Source of the DNA: Tetrahymena elliotti 4EA
Taxonomy: Eukaryota > Ciliophora > Oligohymenophorea > Hymenostomatida > Tetrahymenidae
Assembly: GCA_000231825.2 (NCBI GenBank)
Contig: JH720299.1
Span: 1,895,620-1,959,619 of the forward strand
Length of the DNA stretch: 64,000 nucleotides
Reading direction: 5' to 3'
Position 1 is the stretch's first letter; each line of letters opens with the position of its first letter. This document shows, in pieces, positions 49,411 through 63,956 of the stretch. The translations under genes and the position numbers were made by a program. Under the pieces are notes generated by a model. It was not told the origin of the DNA. It did no database searches and was given only the letters and a program-made list of their open reading frames with translations.

Positions 49411-51617
49411 TCATGTGTTATTTTTCTCATCTAAAATACCAGATACAGGTGAACACTCTTTTGATGTATTTTCTAAGTTTTCAGACATTTCTTTTTTTAA
49501 AAAATAAATCAATAAAAATTATATTCTACTTCTTTTTGAAGAGAATAATTTTGAATTAAAAAACAAATATTATAATATTTAAATAATTTTGAGAAAATAT
49601 CCTACTTAATTAACTAAATATTTTAGAATTTATATTTTAAAAAATTAATAATTTACCAAAACTCTATGTTGTAGCTGATGAAATTTCGTCTATATCACTT
49701 TTAAGAGGTTGCGAATAAGTTTCTCTTAAAGGTAAATATGCAAGCATACTTAAAAAACTACATACTCCCATAATTCCTATAGGAGAGATGTTTTAGTTAT
49801 TGAAATAGGTGACAATATAAGCAGATACAGCACTACCAAGTTATCCTACAGTAGAAATTAATCCTAAACCTAAGGATCTAATAGTAGTAGGGTAAATCTC
49901 ACTGAAGTAGACATAACAAAGAGAAAATTAAAAAGAAAGTAAGCATCTGGATATTGAAATTAAAGCAATTTATATAATATTTTCTGTGCAATATTCCTTA
50001 CAATCTTCAGGTTTTTTAATGAAGAAGAAAATAATATATACACAACTATAGATTCCTGTTAATATAAATGACCACTTTCTTCTTTTAAGCTTTGGAATGG
50101 CAATCACTAAAAATTTAATAAAAAGAAAGAATTAATTTATTCATTATTACTCATTTGAAAAATATCTTACTAACTAAACTGAAAGCTACTAATTCAGAGA
50201 ATGCAACTGCTATAGTGTTATAGGTAGTATCTAGACCGATTTGAGATAAGGTAAAATTTGTACCATAGTATGAAATTTGTGTAATAAAAAACACAATACT
50301 TGTACAAATTGTTGTCAGTCTCATTGATTTAAATTTTATCAAATCAAAAACACCATAAATTCTTTAATTTTAATTTTATTCTATTTCTTTTTCTTTTAAA
50401 ATATCTGCTGAAATTTCAGGCTTATTATTTACTTTTGCTATTTTGTTCAAAGACTCAACTGCTTTGATTTTATTTTTCTCATATAAAAACCTTTTTGAGA
50501 TAAAAAATTTAAAATACATTACCATATATTTCTAACAAATTAATAATTTTAAAGACTAAAAATATTTACAAATAAGGTTTGTAAAGATAAATGGTATATA
50601 AAATTATTTCTTTTAATAAAACAAATTAAAATATTACAATGGAGGCTCATAAATAAAATAATAGTAAATGAGAGAAATAAACATAGGAACTCCAAGCCAA
50701 TAGACTATAATCTAATCCCAGTTTGAAGAAAGTAAATATGTAATTACTAAATAAAAGCTTCCAATTGAGTAGAAGATGTTCAAGGAAGCAGAAGTGTATT
50801 CTCTGAAATTGCCATCTAATTTATAGAGAAATAAACAAATATTAGAGAAGTAGTTTGAAATTTAAATGAATAGAAAGTATGAGGCAAGTTAGATAATAGG
50901 TTTTATGTTAATGTTAACAATAATAATATGTATGTCACATCAACATTGCCATTATTCTACTATTTATTACATAGTAATAAAAAGTATTATTTTAAGCATT
51001 AATTAATAATTGTATAAAATCGCAAAATCTAAAAATAAACCTGAATGCTCGTTTATAAAACAAAAATGGAGAGTAATTGTAGGATTGACTCCAGCATTAG
51101 CAAGAGAAAATCCTAAAGCTGAGAGCCAAATACTATTTTTAAATATTCCAACAATAGCACAACCAACAGCTCCAAGGAACCAAAAAATAATAGAAGCAAT
51201 TTTTCTTCCTTTATTATCTGAAATATAAATACTAATTAGAAATCCTATTATACTTCCTCCATAATTTAAGGCAGCAACTGTATCAGCTATCCACTATCGG
51301 GAGCATATGAGGGGAGGGTCAAATTAAACAACAAAAGAACTCAAATTTTTTACTGAATATTGAAGTGGATTTTGCTATTCGCAAACCCATTTTTCGCAAT
51401 CTTCAACAGAGAATTAAGGGTTAGATGAGCATTAAAATTATGGCTTCTCAAAAATAAAAATAGGGGACATTAGAAGACATCCTCCTAAAATCCATTAAAA
51501 GCAAAAGAAAACATATGCAATTTTTTGATATTTGTTGGAATTGCCAACTCTTTAGAGTGCTTCTTGAATAGTGATTTACTCACCTTAATAATCTTAAGAA
51601 ATAATACCAGACTTCAT
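49411..51617 (-). CDS. Major facilitator transporter, organic-cation (SLC22)-like
   Basis: A 534-aa protein in five exons: 51617-51041, 50815-50638, 50490-50171, 50106-49657 and 49490-49411; introns are 225, 147, 64 and 166 nt with phase kept throughout. The first exon encodes TM1, a large extracellular loop with several Cys (C..WVCE and LICSRQW regions), TM2 and the cytoplasmic motif D-N-K-G-R-K (MFS motif A). The loop layout is typical of SLC22-type transporters. A FREYTSA stretch and an EPP at the end of TM6 follow the family pattern, then a central cytoplasmic loop rich in Lys/Glu and the second six-helix half with an EIYPTTIRSLGLG motif. The substrate is unknown. It is divergent from a second MFS gene at 54016. 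Confidence 0.88.
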
Positions 51618-54015
51618 TTAAAAGAAACATTATTTGCACTTTATTTACTAAATATTTGTTATAATATTTGTACATACGATTGACAAATTTTTGTTAATTT
51701 TACAATATCAAAAAGAATTAATTTAAGATTTTTTATAAATAGTAATCTTTTAATCTTCTATTTAAACCTGCTTATATATGTGTTAATCAAATTCTTAAAT
51801 TACTCATTTTTCAAAACACTTTTCTCAAAATCTTTCATTTCAATCAAAACCAAAACAAGCAAAAATAAATATAATTAGATTTTCATTTTCATCACCTAAA
51901 GGATAATTTTAATGGTATTCTTCAATTACTATTTTTAATTTTAATAATTACACAAAATCCAAATAGGAACTAATTCCAATATCAAACAAAAAAATTAATT
52001 AAAACATTACATTCACTCGCTAACCATCATAATAATTCTTTTAATTTAATTCTTAAATTTCTGACTTTTTCTACATGATTCAAGTAAGTTTTAACAAGAA
52101 AATACAAATTTACACTTTCATAACTAGCCAATAATAATTCTTAAGATCACAAAACATCCTACCTGTCTACCTACTCTACAAAATTAAATTAAAAAAATTT
52201 GAATTAACCAAAAAAGCGAAAACAATACAAAATAAATAAAAAGCAATACTGATAAACAATCTAATTGCTTCATTCTAAAATTATTCATTTTGCATTTTCT
52301 ATCTTTTATTATATGAAAAAGATCTTCATAGTTTGATTTAAATTTGAACTCTATTCTTTGTAAATTTGAGAGTAGTTTCTGATAAAGAAAAGATAAAAGA
52401 TATTAAAAAATTTTTAATTGAATGAAAATTTGAAGATATCTATTATAAAAAGTAAGCAACAATAAATTATAAAAAAAACTAATAACTCTGAATTTTGTAA
52501 ATTTGTTTTTATATCCTAACATTTTTGGTTGCAAGTTCCAAAATTGGATATGATTTTAGAAGTAAGGAATAAAATTAAAATGTAAAAGCTTTAGATTTTT
52601 TAACTTTTACTTATATGTTTTAATATGGTTTTATCCAATTCATATTTAATGGTTTAATATTAGTGAGAGGCTAAATAAATTTAGTGATTAAAATAATTAT
52701 ACTCTAATGTATTGTATTCAATCAGAATTTCTATTAAATTAAAAAATTTATTGTTTTGAATGGAAATTCAATCAAAAAAGAGGAAATTTTTAAATATTTG
52801 ATTTCTAAGTAATGTATTGAATACCGAATATCACTATGAAGTAAATTTTTATTTTCGATATATTTTTTTAAAATATTTGATTTCTAAGTAATGTATTGAA
52901 TACCGAATATCACTATGAAGTAAATTTTTATTTTCGATATATTTTTTTTAGATTTTCTAAAATATCTGGGTAGGGGGGGGGATATATGGTATTAAAAATA
53001 AATGAAAAAGGATAAATGGCTCTTTCAGAATTTGGAAAAATTAAGTGTTTCTCCTAAATTAAAAAAAATCCCCCTCTCCTCATAACAAGTAGTTTTTTTT
53101 GGAGTAAGAAAGAAAATTTAAAGAAATAAAAGATTAATAACATAATAATAACTGTTAATTTTGTATTTCTGAAAGTGAATTTAAAAGTAATTCTAAAGAA
53201 AATGTAAAAATCAATTGTAAATAACTATTTTTGTTGTTACAATTTTAACAGAAAAATAAATAAATTTGACTTGGTTTAAAATCTTTAAAACTGAGAGCTT
53301 TATGAGTAATTTTATATTATTTTTTTTTGTTTATTTAATGTTTCAAAAAAGTACGAGGAAATTTGGAAAACTTAATTTTGAAATATTATTGAATAGTATG
53401 AGTAATTAGTTTTATCAGATTAATTTGAAATATTTTAATGTTAGATTTAAAGATATTAATTCAATACTTGCTTTTCGGAAATACAAATAATAATTGAAAA
53501 TATTTCTATTAATTAAAAATAAATAAATAGAGTTTAAAATAGTGTTTATCTAAGTTTAGAAAAAGATTTATTTTTTCTTTTGAGAAACAGTGATAGAACT
53601 AAAAAGTGTTTGTTAAAAGGATTAAAGGATATTTATAGATTAATGGAGTATATTTGATATTGTATTATTCTTAAATTTTACTGATGAAATAATTACTAAA
53701 AATTTACTGAAAATATTAAATAAGATTTATTTTTTATCTTATTTTATGGTTTATTAATTTATTGATGTGCCAAGAGATAATTTTAAAATTTTTAGTTGCA
53801 AATAATTCTGCAAAAAAGAAATTAACTTGCAGTTTTAGAATGATTTTGATAGAATCAAATTATTTTTAAGAAAAGAAATTAAATTAATCCTATTTATTTA
53901 TTAATCTAAAAGATATTAATTCATTTTAAATAACTTAAAAATCTTTCAAGGATACTGAAGCCATCATTTTTTAAAATATATTAGGTATAAAAAAGGCATA
54001 TACAATTTTATTTGA
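51618..54015. promoter_or_regulatory. Long divergent spacer between two transporters
   Basis: 2.4 kb between head-to-head MFS genes, the longest spacer in the window. Its right half contains a 79-bp tandem duplication (52792-52949), then a G9 run (52973-52981) and a C5 run (53070-53074) about 90 bp later, both very unusual in such AT-rich DNA. I see no gene in it. Promoters of both transporters should lie here. Confidence 0.5.
52792..52949. repeat. 79-bp tandem duplication
   Basis: Two near-identical copies (52792-52870 and 52871-52949) of a 79-bp unit that begins AAATATTTGATTTC and includes ACCGAATATCACTATG and TTTTCGATATA. They differ only in the length of the T and A tracts at the junctions. 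The unit has no ORF of note and lies in the divergent transporter spacer. Confidence 0.95.
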
Positions 54016-55902
54016 ATGAAATAGAATCCTTCATAGAAAAGCATAGGGTTGTAGCAATCTTTCAATGATGGTGGTGAAGATAATTTTGAATACAAAAGCT
54101 TCTAAGATAAAAACGATTTTTTTGATGACACTTCAAATCTCTAACTTAAATCTTAAAATTAGTTAAAAAGCGTTTAGAATTAAAGCGAAAATAGGTCTAT
54201 ATAGAATGGAAATAATTAAAGCACTAAAGGTAACACAACCAAGATGTTATGTGATAACATCATCATTTCATTTGATCACGTATTATCTGACATAGGTATT
54301 GGACCTTACCAATATTTATTTTATGCTGTTATGGCTACTTTAGGTTTAACAGAAGGAGCTTAAGTCTCAGTCTTTACAATTATGATTCCTTTACTTAAAA
54401 ATGAATGGGATGTATAAGATGATGCCAACTCCTTGCAAGTTTGTCTTGTTTTTTTAGGGTTTTTAGTAGGAAGTGTTTTAAGTGGGTAATTTGCAGATAG
54501 GTATGGTAGAAAAAAACCATTCATTTACAGTAGCTTATTGACAGTTGTATTCACTATGTTGCAGGCTGTAACAACTAACATAATATAAATGACTATTCTA
54601 AGGTTCCTTTGTGCTATTCTAGGTATTTCATCATTACTCATTCATTCATTAATTTGTTCATTTAGTCATTTATTTTTGTAATTCCTAATTATTCTCTTAA
54701 ATTTTTAAAGCTTGAATAGAAATTAATTCAAAAGATAATTATTGTAAGCTTAAAAATTAAATGAAATTAATTCTTTTGAAAAAATAATTTTTATCTGAAA
54801 TTCTACTTAAAATAAATAAAAAGTTGGATTTTTTGGACCATTAGGTGTTACCTTATTAGCTGAGGTTACTCCTTTAGCAGTTAGAGGAAGATTCATGAGT
54901 TTAATTACAGTCAGCTTTTCTTTAGGATAATTATATGGTTAATTAGTAGGATATTTTACATTAGAGAGTCTTGATAAGGGTAATTGGAGAGCTTTAATTA
55001 TTTGGACAGGTATTCCAGGATTATTAGCTTGGATTATAGGTTATTTATATTTAGATGAAAGTGCTAGATTTGATATTATTGATGGAAGATTTGAAGAAGC
55101 ATTTAAAATTATTAACAAAATGAATCTTATGAATGGAAACAGATTGAATTCAAATGAATTAAGTGATTCTATCAAAAATCATCTCAAATCATGGTCAAGG
55201 GAAGTTAATAAAAGTCTTCATTAATAAAAAGGAAGTTTAGCTTCACTTTTTAAAGGTGATGGAAAATTAATTACTCCTCTTGTTTGGTTTAATTGGTTTA
55301 CTCTAAGCTTTATGTATTATGGAATTCTTGTCTTAATGCCTAAAATGATGGATGAAATTATGAAATTAACTCACAGGGAAAAAGATCCCAATGATGCAAA
55401 TGACATGGTTAAATTGGCTTTGAGTACTTTTACTGAAATGATTTCTGCAAGTATTGCATCATTTTTAATAGAAATTAAAGGCTTGGGAAGAAAAAATTCA
55501 ATGATTATTTGTTATATACTTTAAGCTATTGCTTGTCTCATGGTTTTTTATGATGGCTTAAATAATTTTGTTTTGTGGGCTTCTGTTTGCAAATTCTTCT
55601 TAACAATGACATTTATTTTTTCCTACTAATTTACAGCAGAAGTTTACTCAACAAAAATTCGTACAACAGGTGTAGGAATGGCAAATGGAATAGGCAGAAG
55701 TGGTGGAAGTGTTATGCCCTGGATTAGCTTTTATTTATAAAGAATAAATTTATTTGCCCCATTTCTATTATTTAGTGGTTTAAGTTTACTTACAGCCTTA
55801 GTAGATTTTATTCTGCCTTATGATACACTTGGCAGAGAGTTAGATATAGCAGAAGATGAAGAAGAGTAAGAAGAAGCAAAAAACTTATCAAAAAAGAAGT
55901 GA
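54016..55902 (+). CDS. Major facilitator transporter, SVOP/SV2-like
   Basis: A 561-aa protein in two exons, 54016-54622 and 54824-55902, with a 201-nt intron in phase 1. The N-terminal ~75 residues are hydrophilic and Gln/Ser/Asn-rich. The MFS core starts near residue 90; the loop after TM2 carries G-Q-F-A-D-R-Y-G-R-K-K (motif A). A GFFGPLGVTLLAEVTP stretch opens TM4-5, followed by the R-G-R-F pattern and a D-E-S-A-R-F after TM6. The C-terminal half ends with AEVYSTKIRTTGVG, a classic sugar/organic-ion MFS signature, and an acidic Glu/Asp-rich tail with a Lys cluster. Twelve membrane segments are expected. The substrate cannot be told from sequence. Confidence 0.9.
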
Positions 55903-56450
55903 TGAGTGTTGTTAGTTAATCTCATTATTTTAATTTTTCAATAAAAAATTGTATAAAGCTTTTATTCAATCTAAAATTTCAAGCTAATTAATAAAATCTT
56001 TATCAAATTTTCTTTAAATCATTCATATCCAAGTACATCAAAAGTTAATCAATTTAATACAAATTTATTTATTTTCCATTAATTCATAAAATTTTATTTT
56101 TTAATTCTTAACATTTTATACTGTAAGTTCTTACATATTTATTTTAAAAACAACTTCTTTCATATCTTTAATATTTTTATAATTTATTTAGATAAAAATT
56201 TTTGTTTGAAAGAAACTAGCCTGAATTAACTAGAATATAAGGTATAATAATTTAATTAATTAATTAGTTATTTAAACTTGAAGAGGAAGAGATATAGAAA
56301 AGTTTATTTTCTGAAGGAAAAATAGTAAGAGATAAAACAAAAATAAAAATGATATTTTATATGTTTTTTAGTATAATATTTTAACAAAATTGATTGATTG
56401 ATTGCATATTTATTTTAATTAAATTATGAAATAATTGAAACATTTTCTAT
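55903..56450. other. Convergent spacer
   Basis: About 0.55 kb, AT-rich, between convergent 3' ends. No feature beyond short AT repeats. Confidence 0.45.
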
Positions 56451-57849
56451 TCACTTTTTGAAAAAGTTTACATTTTCTTTCCCTAAGCTTTATCTTTTAT
56501 TAGATAAAAATGACTATGGAGTTGTGAATGGTTTTTTTAATGAATCTTTTTTAATATCTTTGCTGTTTTTTAATACACCTAAATTATTGTTAGCTTATTG
56601 TTAGGTTTAATTATTTTTACTCAGATTAAATTTTTAAACTGTAAACGATTTTTATCTTTGATTTTAAGGTAAATTGGTGTTTATACCATTTGTCTTATTC
56701 TCATCATTAGCCTTTTCTTGGGCACTCATTTAGAATTTACTAACTGATTTAGGCTTGTTGAGAATACTAAACTTGTTTACACTACCTGGTTTTTTAATCT
56801 AAAGATTATTGATATTACTTGAAAGAGGTTTAGTTACAGATGATTTTGTGTTAAATCTATATACACTTTAAGGCTTTTGGATAACTAATTTTGATGGAGT
56901 ACTGTTGTTAGTTGTTACATTTGAGGCAAATAAAGCTTTGCTTGCTTGTCTAAACAACTTATTATAAAAGTCATTTAACTTATTATCCCACAAATCTTTG
57001 TGCTTATCCTATTCCGCTATCTAAGATACACATCCTTTAACTTCATTAAATTTTTAATGCATTATGCTGATTGAATTTTTAATAGTATCACCTAATTCTT
57101 TGATTTTTACAATACCTTTTTCTAAACAAATCTATCTTTCATCTTCTGCTTAAGTTTATTATTGGATACAAGATTTTGGTTAATTTTTGATATTATTGTT
57201 GTTATTATTAATAATATAGCTGTTAGTATTAATTGGTTAATTAATAGATATTTAATTATTTTGTTCTTTAATTATTTATTCTTTGTATTACTAGTAAATT
57301 TTTTTTGAAAAATCCACATAGGAAAGTTGAATACCTCCAAGAACATCGTCTTTAACTGAAAATGAATTTTCATTTTTTTTAGCATCCTTGCTTTCATTTT
57401 GAGGAGCATTCATATTTTTAATCTAATTTTATGTATTTAATAATAAAAATAATAATAAATAAATTAGAATGTGCATGTAATACCTAGGACTATGATATCT
57501 CTTTTAAAACTTGAGAAGATGAAGGTTGTTAATCAATGCATTTGTCCTCTTCTGGTTGTAATAAATTTTCTTCAAAATCATCTATAAATAAATTTTATTC
57601 ATCTGCTTGCTCAGAGCTACTTTATGTTATATTTGAAAGCAAATTTTGCTCTTTAATCAAGCTTTAGTCTGTGACTATGGTGGAACTGTAATTGGTAACT
57701 GAGTCTATTTATTTGCAATCTCTAACACTCTCATCGAATTCAGCTATCACTTATGCTATTTTATCTAAAGATTCTATATTCTCATTTAATGGAGAATTTC
57801 CTATTGATTTTGCAAAAATGTCCTCTGTATCTAATAAGTTTTCCTACAT
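56451..57849 (-). CDS. Unknown protein with central helical domain
   Basis: A 445-aa protein in two exons, 57849-57484 and 57422-56451, with a 61-nt intron (57423-57483) and phase-0 junctions; TGA at 56453-56451. The N-terminal ~130 residues are acidic (Asp/Glu/Ser clusters, e.g. around EQADEQNLFIDDFEEN). The middle (residues ~205-290) has the most ordered look: a KGIVKIKELGDTIKNS helix followed by a CVSQIAEQDKHKDLW segment with coiled-coil character. The C-terminal ~150 residues are basic, Ser/Lys/Asn-rich with repeated K-P-x-S-V-x-K/R-F motifs (three or so), possibly short binding or microtubule-contact motifs (speculative). No family is recognised. Confidence 0.75.
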
Positions 57850-59180
57850 TTATTATATTAGGATTGATTATAAATGCTGGTTTGTATTTTTCTTTTTTAA
57901 CTAATTTGTATTAATTTTAGAAATTAAGGTTAAGTGACTACTTAGATTATAACACTACTTATTAATTAATTTATTTATATCATATCTACAGTTTGCAGCT
58001 GAAAAAAAGAAATTGACAGAAAATTTATGAAAAATTATTCAAACTCAATAAATCTTAACAAAATTTAATTAAAATTAATTATTTTTTCAAAGATCTTTCA
58101 AAAGATGTATTTAAATTCATCCATTTTCATAATTTTTAAAAATCAACGAATCTTTTTTCTTTTTAAATAAATAACATTAAGATTTATTTGCTAAGATATA
58201 AATAAATTTTTATTTCTTAATTTTGAGAAATTGTCAGAAAACAAAATAAAATTGAAAAAATAGATTTTATTTAATCGAAAGAAATCACCATTTAGATTTT
58301 AATATTTCTTAATTTTTTCATTTATTTTTTCTTTATTTTATTTGGAATTAATTATTTTTAAAATTAATGAAATTTCACTATTATTAAATCAATTTAAATG
58401 ACGAAATGTTTTATAATATATTTTTTTTATTTGAATTTACTAAAATATTTAAAACTACTATTACTTTATTTGAAACTATAAAAACAATCTAAAAACTCAT
58501 TTTAAAGATTTTCCATTAAATACAATAATTAATTTGAATTATTTAATTAGACTTATTTCAATCTCAAAATATTATTATTATTATTATTTTAATTCAGTCT
58601 TATTATTATATTTATTAGTTTTTTTTATTTTAGATTTTTGTATGTTAAAATTATTTTAAACTATTTTTAAAAAAATATACTTTTTTAAAGAAAAATACTA
58701 ATCTTATAAATAGAAGAAATGTAGTAACTAATCAGCACTTCCATATTAAAACCATTTAAAAATAATATAATCTAGACCAACAATGTAAAAATGTAAAATA
58801 TTAACAATTAACCCTGAGTTGGTTGCTTTAATCTAAATGACTGAACAAAAATAATTTCTAACAATGATTTAAAATTTTGTTTAAATATTCTAATAAATTA
58901 GAATTTTTATTAAATATTAATTTATTCTATTAATTCTATTGTCAAAAATAATAGTTTTTGATTCTTTTGATTTAATTTTAAATCATTAAAAAAAAAAACA
59001 TTATTTAAAACATGAATCAAAAATATTTCATTTTTTTATTTTATTAGAAAAGTTAAATTACTTTTATTATTTACAATATATATTCTACTTAGTTAATTAA
59101 AAGATATTATTTACGGATATATTGATTGATTGATTGATTAAAAGATTATTTTCAAGTTGATTTAGTTTTTATATAATTTT
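57850..59180. promoter_or_regulatory. AT-rich spacer
   Basis: 1.33 kb upstream of the unknown minus-strand gene and downstream of the POLE3-like gene. Extremely AT-rich, with ATT runs near 58570-58590 and TTGA repeats near 59120. No gene seen. Confidence 0.4.
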
Positions 59181-59873
59181 TCAAAACATTTCTTAATAAT
59201 CGTTATTAATTGTATTGTTTTGTTAAGGCTAGAGTTTATTAAATTAATCTAAAATATTTTATTATGGCTATTCAATTTATTCATTTTCTAATTATTCTGG
59301 CTGATTTATATCTATTTCTTATAAATCCTATAAAGAAGCATCACTTTATATATCATCTTATTTATCTTCTTCATCTTCTAATTCATGTTTTTTTGCTTCA
59401 TTTTGAGCTAAAAGCTCATTTTCTTAGTCATTTTTGGATGTTTGCTTTTATTATGTTCTTACACTTTGATTTTGTTTGAAATCGATTTACATTTCTAAAA
59501 TTTTAATTTTGAATAAACTCATGGAAAAAAGAACTTAAAAGAAGTAAATTACCTTATAATTATTCTGCAAAATCTTCAAACCCAATATCTGTTAAAGCTT
59601 TAAATAAAACTGCTTTTGTAATTTTTTTCTTTTAATCACCTTAAGTATGTCTCGCACTATAAAAAACAAAATAAAGATATTGTAAATTCATTGCAATCAA
59701 TTGAATATATTTTACATAGTAGACAAGTAAAATAAAAACAAAGAAAGACATTTTGAGTATTCCTTTCTGAAATTAGAGGAAATAACAGTTTCTTTTCCAA
59801 CTTTTGCTTTTAAAAAATTAAGAACGTAGGATGTTTGAATTTCTGGAATTCTATCTTCCTAATTTTTAGACAT
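59181..59873 (-). CDS. POLE3: Histone-fold protein, DNA polymerase epsilon subunit 3 (POLE3/Dpb4)-like
   Basis: A 191-aa protein in three exons, 59873-59716, 59656-59553 and 59494-59181; introns 59 and 58 nt, phases kept. Residues ~9-85 form an NF-YB/Dpb4-type histone fold: a first helix after R-I-P-E, V-I-S-S at the start of the long central helix, LFLFYLST around residue 50 where the first intron falls, then KKKITKAVLFKALTDIGFEDF in the position of the L2 loop and last helix. The remaining ~100 residues are acidic and Gln-rich, like the acidic tails of POLE3 proteins. POLE3 pairs with POLE4 in the polymerase and in CHRAC-type remodelers. The partner gene is not in this window. The subfamily choice over other H2B-like folds rests on pattern and tail. 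Confidence 0.78.
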
Positions 59874-60881
59874 TTATTTACCTTTTTTAAACCTAATATA
59901 AACTTAAATGAAGATCTTATTATGATAATCAGAATATTTTTTTGTTAACAATCAAAAAGCAATTTCTAAATTTATTAACTAAATTTGCGCCAAAAATTAT
60001 AAAGAGGCAAATTTCAACCAAACAATATTTTTAAAGATATTTACATTTCTTACTCTTTTAATTTTTTTTAAATTTATTTTTAAATTAGAATTAATTTAAT
60101 TATTTTCATTAGTTCCAAATTAAATAAATTTATTTTTAAGCACAAAAGATATTTTCTGAGTATCCTGGATGGATTTTATTTTAAGTATAATTTATAGAAT
60201 ATATTTTCTATCTTAATTAAAAAATGTAAAAAATGTCAGGTTTTCTTTCTATTTTAACTCATAATTAATATATATATTCATTAACTTATTGAAATATGTT
60301 GTTTACATTTAAAATTCACTTTCTTATTAAACAATTTAAAACTCAAATAAAATATAAGCTGTATTTACATCTATTAAGCATAAAAAACAAAGAAAGAAAA
60401 ATAGTGTATCTTTTTTGAGTATTTTCTCTAATATATTTAAAATTTTTTCTGTCTTAAAAGTAGTATTGCTTGATGAATATCAAGTTAAAGAGTATCAAAA
60501 ATTTAACAGTTTTTTTTTCTAAGTATTTAGATAAAATTTAATGATTTTTATTTAATATTCTTTAAATTCTAAAAAGAAAATAGAGTTTGAATTAGATTAA
60601 TAGAATGAGGAAATATGTAAAACATTTGCTTGCATTTAACAAATAAATAAATGAATGAATGAATAAATAAAATAATAAATTAAAGAATGAATGAATGAAT
60701 AAATAAGCAAATATTGGTGGAATTATTTTATGATTAATAAATTTGAAAAAAATTGAAAGAAAAATTCAATTAGAACAAGAAAAAAAATTAATTTTAATTA
60801 AAAAGAGAGAGTGTTTGTTTGTTATTAAAGATTGAAATTGAATCAATTTATTAACAGTAGAGTATAGAAACAAGAAGCGAT
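59874..60881. promoter_or_regulatory. Divergent spacer
   Basis: About 1 kb between the POLE3-like gene and the polo-like kinase, AT-rich, with an AATA/AATG repeat cluster at 60641-60706. Promoters of two cell-cycle genes are expected here. Confidence 0.45.
60641..60706. repeat. AATA/AATG microsatellite cluster
   Basis: Interspersed AAATA and AATG units over about 66 bp, roughly 180 bp upstream of the polo-like kinase start codon. Confidence 0.8.
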
Positions 60882-63271
<2,390 letters not shown>

Positions 63272-63956
63272 TCTTTGCTTACTCTCTTACTCACTCAACT
63301 ACAAACAAATAAATAAATAAATAAATTCTAAATTTTTATAATTAAATTAAAGTTAACTAACTGAAGAAATCTTCAAATTAACTTGAAATTTAAAAACAAA
63401 TTGTAAAAGTATAATATATTATGTTTAATCTTTTAACCTGTAAAAAATATATTATCAAATTAATACCATAGTTCATTGCCTTTTCCAAAATTTTTATCAG
63501 AAATACACACATACAATGACTAAAGAAAGTCCCTTAATTTTAAAATAAAATACAATTACTTTAATATTTTAGTTGAGAAATACTTTTTACAAATACTATG
63601 TTTAAATTCTTATCAACAGAAGAAATACCAAATATGTTTTATTTAAAAAATGTCTATGTTTTTATACTAAAGTTTCAAAATTTATTTATATAGTCAGTAA
63701 AAAAATGAAAAGCATTCAATAATATTTAAAATTAAATTTATTTCAGTTTTGAATAATCAATCATTTATGGTAATGCTTTAGTTTATATTTCCAATTCTGA
63801 GTTCTCTTATCAAATATTCTATTTTAGTTACTTTTTAAAAAGAATATTAGCGCTTTAAATTAATTTTTTTCAAAATTTATTTCTTTGTTTGTTTATTAAA
63901 TTGCTTTGATAAAATTCATAGCTTGAAGAAATAATTTAAATAAAACTATTAATTGC
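63272..63956. other. Subtelomeric AT-rich region
   Basis: About 0.69 kb from the polo-like kinase stop to the telomere. AT-rich, with an AAAT repeat near 63308-63325. I see no gene, no telomere-associated repeat family and no degenerate telomere motif before 63957. Confidence 0.6.
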
